Assembly: GCA_937873165.1 (NCBI GenBank)
Contig: CALMVH010000062.1
Span: forward strand, 1-6,882
Source of the DNA: an uncultured Rhodospirillales bacterium
GTDB taxonomy: Bacteria > Pseudomonadota > Alphaproteobacteria > CALMVH01
Length of the DNA stretch: 6,882 nt
Reading direction: 5' to 3'
Shown: positions 5,417 to 6,882 of the stretch, one piece after another
How positions within the stretch are numbered: position 1 is the stretch's first letter
Layout of the letters: the number at the start of each line of letters is the position of its first letter
Notes under the pieces: model-generated
Databases searched by the model: none
Told to the model about the DNA's origin: nothing
The model's input: only the letters and a program-made list of their open reading frames with translations
Translations under genes and position numbers: made by a program

Positions 5417-6398
5417 CCTCGTCTACTCCGGTGTCGATCTAATCGGCGACGGCCTGATGAAACTGCCATTTCTCCGGGCTTTGCGCCATGCCTATCCGCA
5501 GGCGCGGATCACATGGATGTCGGGGATCGGAAAAACCGTCTACGCGGGAACGCTTGCCGCCTTGATCAGTCCCTGCATCGACGAAATCATAGAAAACCCC
5601 GGTATCGGGCGCGACTGGCCGGAGGTCCTGCGCAATCCGCTGCCGGGCCGGCGGTTCGACCTGATCATCGACACGCAGCGCCGCTTCAAAACGACCATGA
5701 TCGTGAAGCGCATTCCGCACGGGCGATTTGTGTCGGGCGCAGTGAACTACCGGCTTTCCAGCGGCAGGCCGCAGGGCCGGTATTCCAAGAAGCCACGCAT
5801 GATCGACAACATGCTGGACCTGGTGGAGGCGGCGTCGGGCCAACGTGCCCGGATCGACTCAGCGCTAGCGCTTGCGCTTGATCCTGAGTTAACCGCCCTG
5901 GCTGAACGCGCCATTCCGCCCGGACCACGTTATGCGGGTTATGCGCCCGGTGCCGGGGGCAAGCACAAACAATGGCCGCGTGACCGCTTCGTGCTGCTTG
6001 CAACCATACTCGTGGCAAAAGGCATGACGCCCGTGTTTATCCTGGGCCCGGACGAAGCCGGCTGGGTGTCCGAAATCCGTCAGGCTTTGCCCGAGGCGCT
6101 GTTTCCCTTGCAAGAAACAACGTCTAATCCAGCCACCATTTCATCCCCGCTGTTCACGATCGCCGTTGGGGCGCGGCTGAACGTCGGGGTCGCGAATGAC
6201 AGCGGCACGGGGCATATGCTGGCTGCCGCCGACATTCCGCTTGTGTCCCTGTTCGGTCCGACTGCCTCCGAGAAGTTCGCGCCGCTCGTAAGTCATGGCA
6301 CAGTTGTCCGCGCGCAGGATTTTGGAAGCGACCGCATGGATGCCATTTCGGTCGACGCGGTGCTTGCGGCTGTGGATCGGATTGCACCACGGCATTAA
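5397..6398 (+). CDS. Glycosyltransferase family 9 (heptosyltransferase-like)
   Basis: A complete 333-residue GT-B enzyme expected on the cytoplasmic side of the inner membrane. GT9 members such as WaaC and WaaF transfer heptose from ADP-heptose to growing lipopolysaccharide core. The N-terminal domain begins with the strand FSILVYS and GDGLMKLPFLRAL (17-29), where Asp18 lines up with the proposed catalytic aspartate of WaaC (GD-x-L motif). The C-terminal domain opens at PGAGGKHKQWPRDRF (184-198), the usual GT9 linker into the donor domain. It carries the hallmark NDSGTGHMLAAA (267-278) followed by PLVSLFGPT (281-289). Length is normal for the family. The exact sugar and acceptor are not readable; divergent GT9 proteins outside core LPS synthesis are common. 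The start overlaps the opposite-strand membrane protein by 20 bases, so any dedicated promoter must lie inside that gene; otherwise it is read through from upstream. dnaN follows 47 bases later. Confidence 0.92.
   Translation: MAEPFSILVYSGVDLIGDGLMKLPFLRALRHAYPQARITWMSGIGKTVYAGTLAALISPCIDEIIENPGIGRDWPEVLRNPLPGRRFDLIIDTQRRFKTTMIVKRIPHGRFVSGAVNYRLSSGRPQGRYSKKPRMIDNMLDLVEAASGQRARIDSALALALDPELTALAERAIPPGPRYAGYAPGAGGKHKQWPRDRFVLLATILVAKGMTPVFILGPDEAGWVSEIRQALPEALFPLQETTSNPATISSPLFTIAVGARLNVGVANDSGTGHMLAAADIPLVSLFGPTASEKFAPLVSHGTVVRAQDFGSDRMDAISVDAVLAAVDRIAPRH
5426..5429 (-). promoter_or_regulatory. Ribosome binding site of small membrane protein
   Basis: GGAG on the minus strand, nine bases before the ATG at 5416 and inside the opposite-strand GT9 coding region. 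It supports the long form of the membrane protein, and no alternative start lies before its first helix. Confidence 0.45.
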
Positions 6399-6409
6399 GC
6401 CTTTAACGC

Positions 6410-6437
6410 TTGCAACTGGCGGCGGAGGCAATACACT
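6410..6437 (+). promoter_or_regulatory. Weak candidate promoter for dnaN
   Basis: TTGCAA (6410-6415) and TACACT (6432-6437) are 16 bases apart, each matching four of six consensus positions. If used, transcription would begin about 6443-6445, leaving dnaN almost leaderless and excluding the hairpin at 6418-6445 from that transcript. The matches are modest and may be chance. Confidence 0.2.
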
Positions 6438-6445
6438 CCGGCGCC
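6418..6445 (+). promoter_or_regulatory. Hairpin masking the dnaN Shine-Dalgarno
   Basis: GGCG (6418-6421) pairs with CGCC (6442-6445) and CGGAG (6423-6427) with CTCCG (6436-6440). The nine pairs are broken by a single G-G mismatch, with an eight-base loop. The stem buries GGAGG (6424-6428), the only good SD before dnaN, and ends on the base before the ATG. That SD lies 17 bases from the start, farther than usual. No T-run follows, so it is not a terminator. Confidence 0.45.
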
Positions 6446-6882
6446 ATGAAACTCTCGATCGAACGCGCGGCCCTTCTGAAGTCATTGGCTCACGTCCAGA
6501 GCGTGGTCGAGCGGCGCAATACCATTCCGATTCTGTCGAACGTCCTGCTGCGAGCCGACCAGGGCAAGCTGTCGATGACGGCGACCGACATGGACCTGGA
6601 GATTGTGGACTCGGTCGATGCGGAAGTCTCGAAGCCTGGCGCCACCACCACCCCGGCGCATACACTGTACGACATCGTTCGCAAGCTCGCCGAGCCCAAG
6701 GTCGAGTTGGACCTGTCGGCCGAGGGTACCAGCCTGACGGTTCGGGCCGGCCGTTCGCAGTTCAAGCTGGGTTGCCTGCCGACCGAGGATTTCCCGCAGA
6801 TGTCGGCGGCCTCGATGAAGCAGGAGTTTGAGCTGACCTCGGCTGAGCTGAAGTCGCTGATTGATCGCGCGCGGTTCGCCAT
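6446..6882 (+). CDS. dnaN: DNA polymerase III beta subunit (sliding clamp), 5' part
   Basis: The gene runs off the window end; 145 full codons of about 370 are present with no stop. The product forms the ring-shaped dimer that tethers DNA polymerase III to DNA and recruits many repair and replication partners. Visible family wording includes VVERRNTIPILSNVLL (20-35), TATDMDLEI (45-53), the domain-1 stretch PAHTLYDIVRKL (70-81), and FKLGCLPTEDFPQM (106-119), matching the E. coli segment ending LPAADFPNL. This covers domain 1 and the beginning of domain 2. The wording is close to alphaproteobacterial clamps. The gene upstream is a GT9 glycosyltransferase, not dnaA. A hairpin and a distant SD precede the ATG. 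No other start fits the family N-terminus, which normally begins MK followed by a beta strand. Confidence 0.96.
   Translation, partial: MKLSIERAALLKSLAHVQSVVERRNTIPILSNVLLRADQGKLSMTATDMDLEIVDSVDAEVSKPGATTTPAHTLYDIVRKLAEPKVELDLSAEGTSLTVRAGRSQFKLGCLPTEDFPQMSAASMKQEFELTSAELKSLIDRARFA

Noticed and set aside
4937..5881. 314-codon plus-strand ORF bridging the two glycosyltransferase genes
   Set aside because: It is out of frame with both transferases, shows no motif, and crosses the antisense coding region of the small membrane protein.

Overview
This 6.9-kb window is dense, GC-rich chromosomal DNA. It most likely comes from an alphaproteobacterium. The ornithine/lysine-decarboxylase-like protein and the N-terminus of the DNA polymerase sliding clamp both look alphaproteobacterial in wording; this is judged from memory of the families, not from a search. 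No rRNA, tRNA, CRISPR array, insertion sequence or phage gene was seen.

Layout. (1) Bases 6-1190, minus strand: a complete fold-type III PLP-dependent ornithine/lysine decarboxylase, the entry step of polyamine synthesis. (2) Bases 1191-1651: a 461-base divergent intergenic region. Read on the minus strand it looks like a structured decarboxylase leader, with a possible promoter, a 33-codon ORF behind a strong ribosome binding site, a 10-bp hairpin covering that ORF's stop codon, and a six-base complement to the decarboxylase Shine-Dalgarno (SD). (3) Bases 1652-5144, plus strand: four overlapping genes, namely a YggT membrane protein, FolD (one-carbon folate metabolism), a DMT/EamA-type transporter and an ArnT/PMT-like integral-membrane glycosyltransferase. 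(4) Bases 5141-5416, minus strand: a small two-helix membrane protein of unknown function, overlapping the genes on both sides. (5) Bases 5397-6398, plus strand: a GT9 (heptosyltransferase-type) glycosyltransferase. (6) Bases 6446 to the window end, plus strand: the first 145 codons of dnaN, the beta sliding clamp, open at the window edge.

How the genes may work together. The four plus-strand genes overlap by 4, 17 and 11 bases, and the fourth has no visible SD, so translational coupling within one operon is likely. The transporter, the polyprenyl-sugar type transferase and the GT9 enzyme suggest a cell-envelope glycosylation theme (inference). FolD, YggT and DnaN are housekeeping neighbours.

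No clear new multi-gene system is present. The most interesting points are the candidate leader-peptide/RNA switch ahead of the decarboxylase, the small membrane-protein gene overlapped at both ends by opposite-strand genes, and a hairpin that masks the dnaN SD and ends at its ATG.
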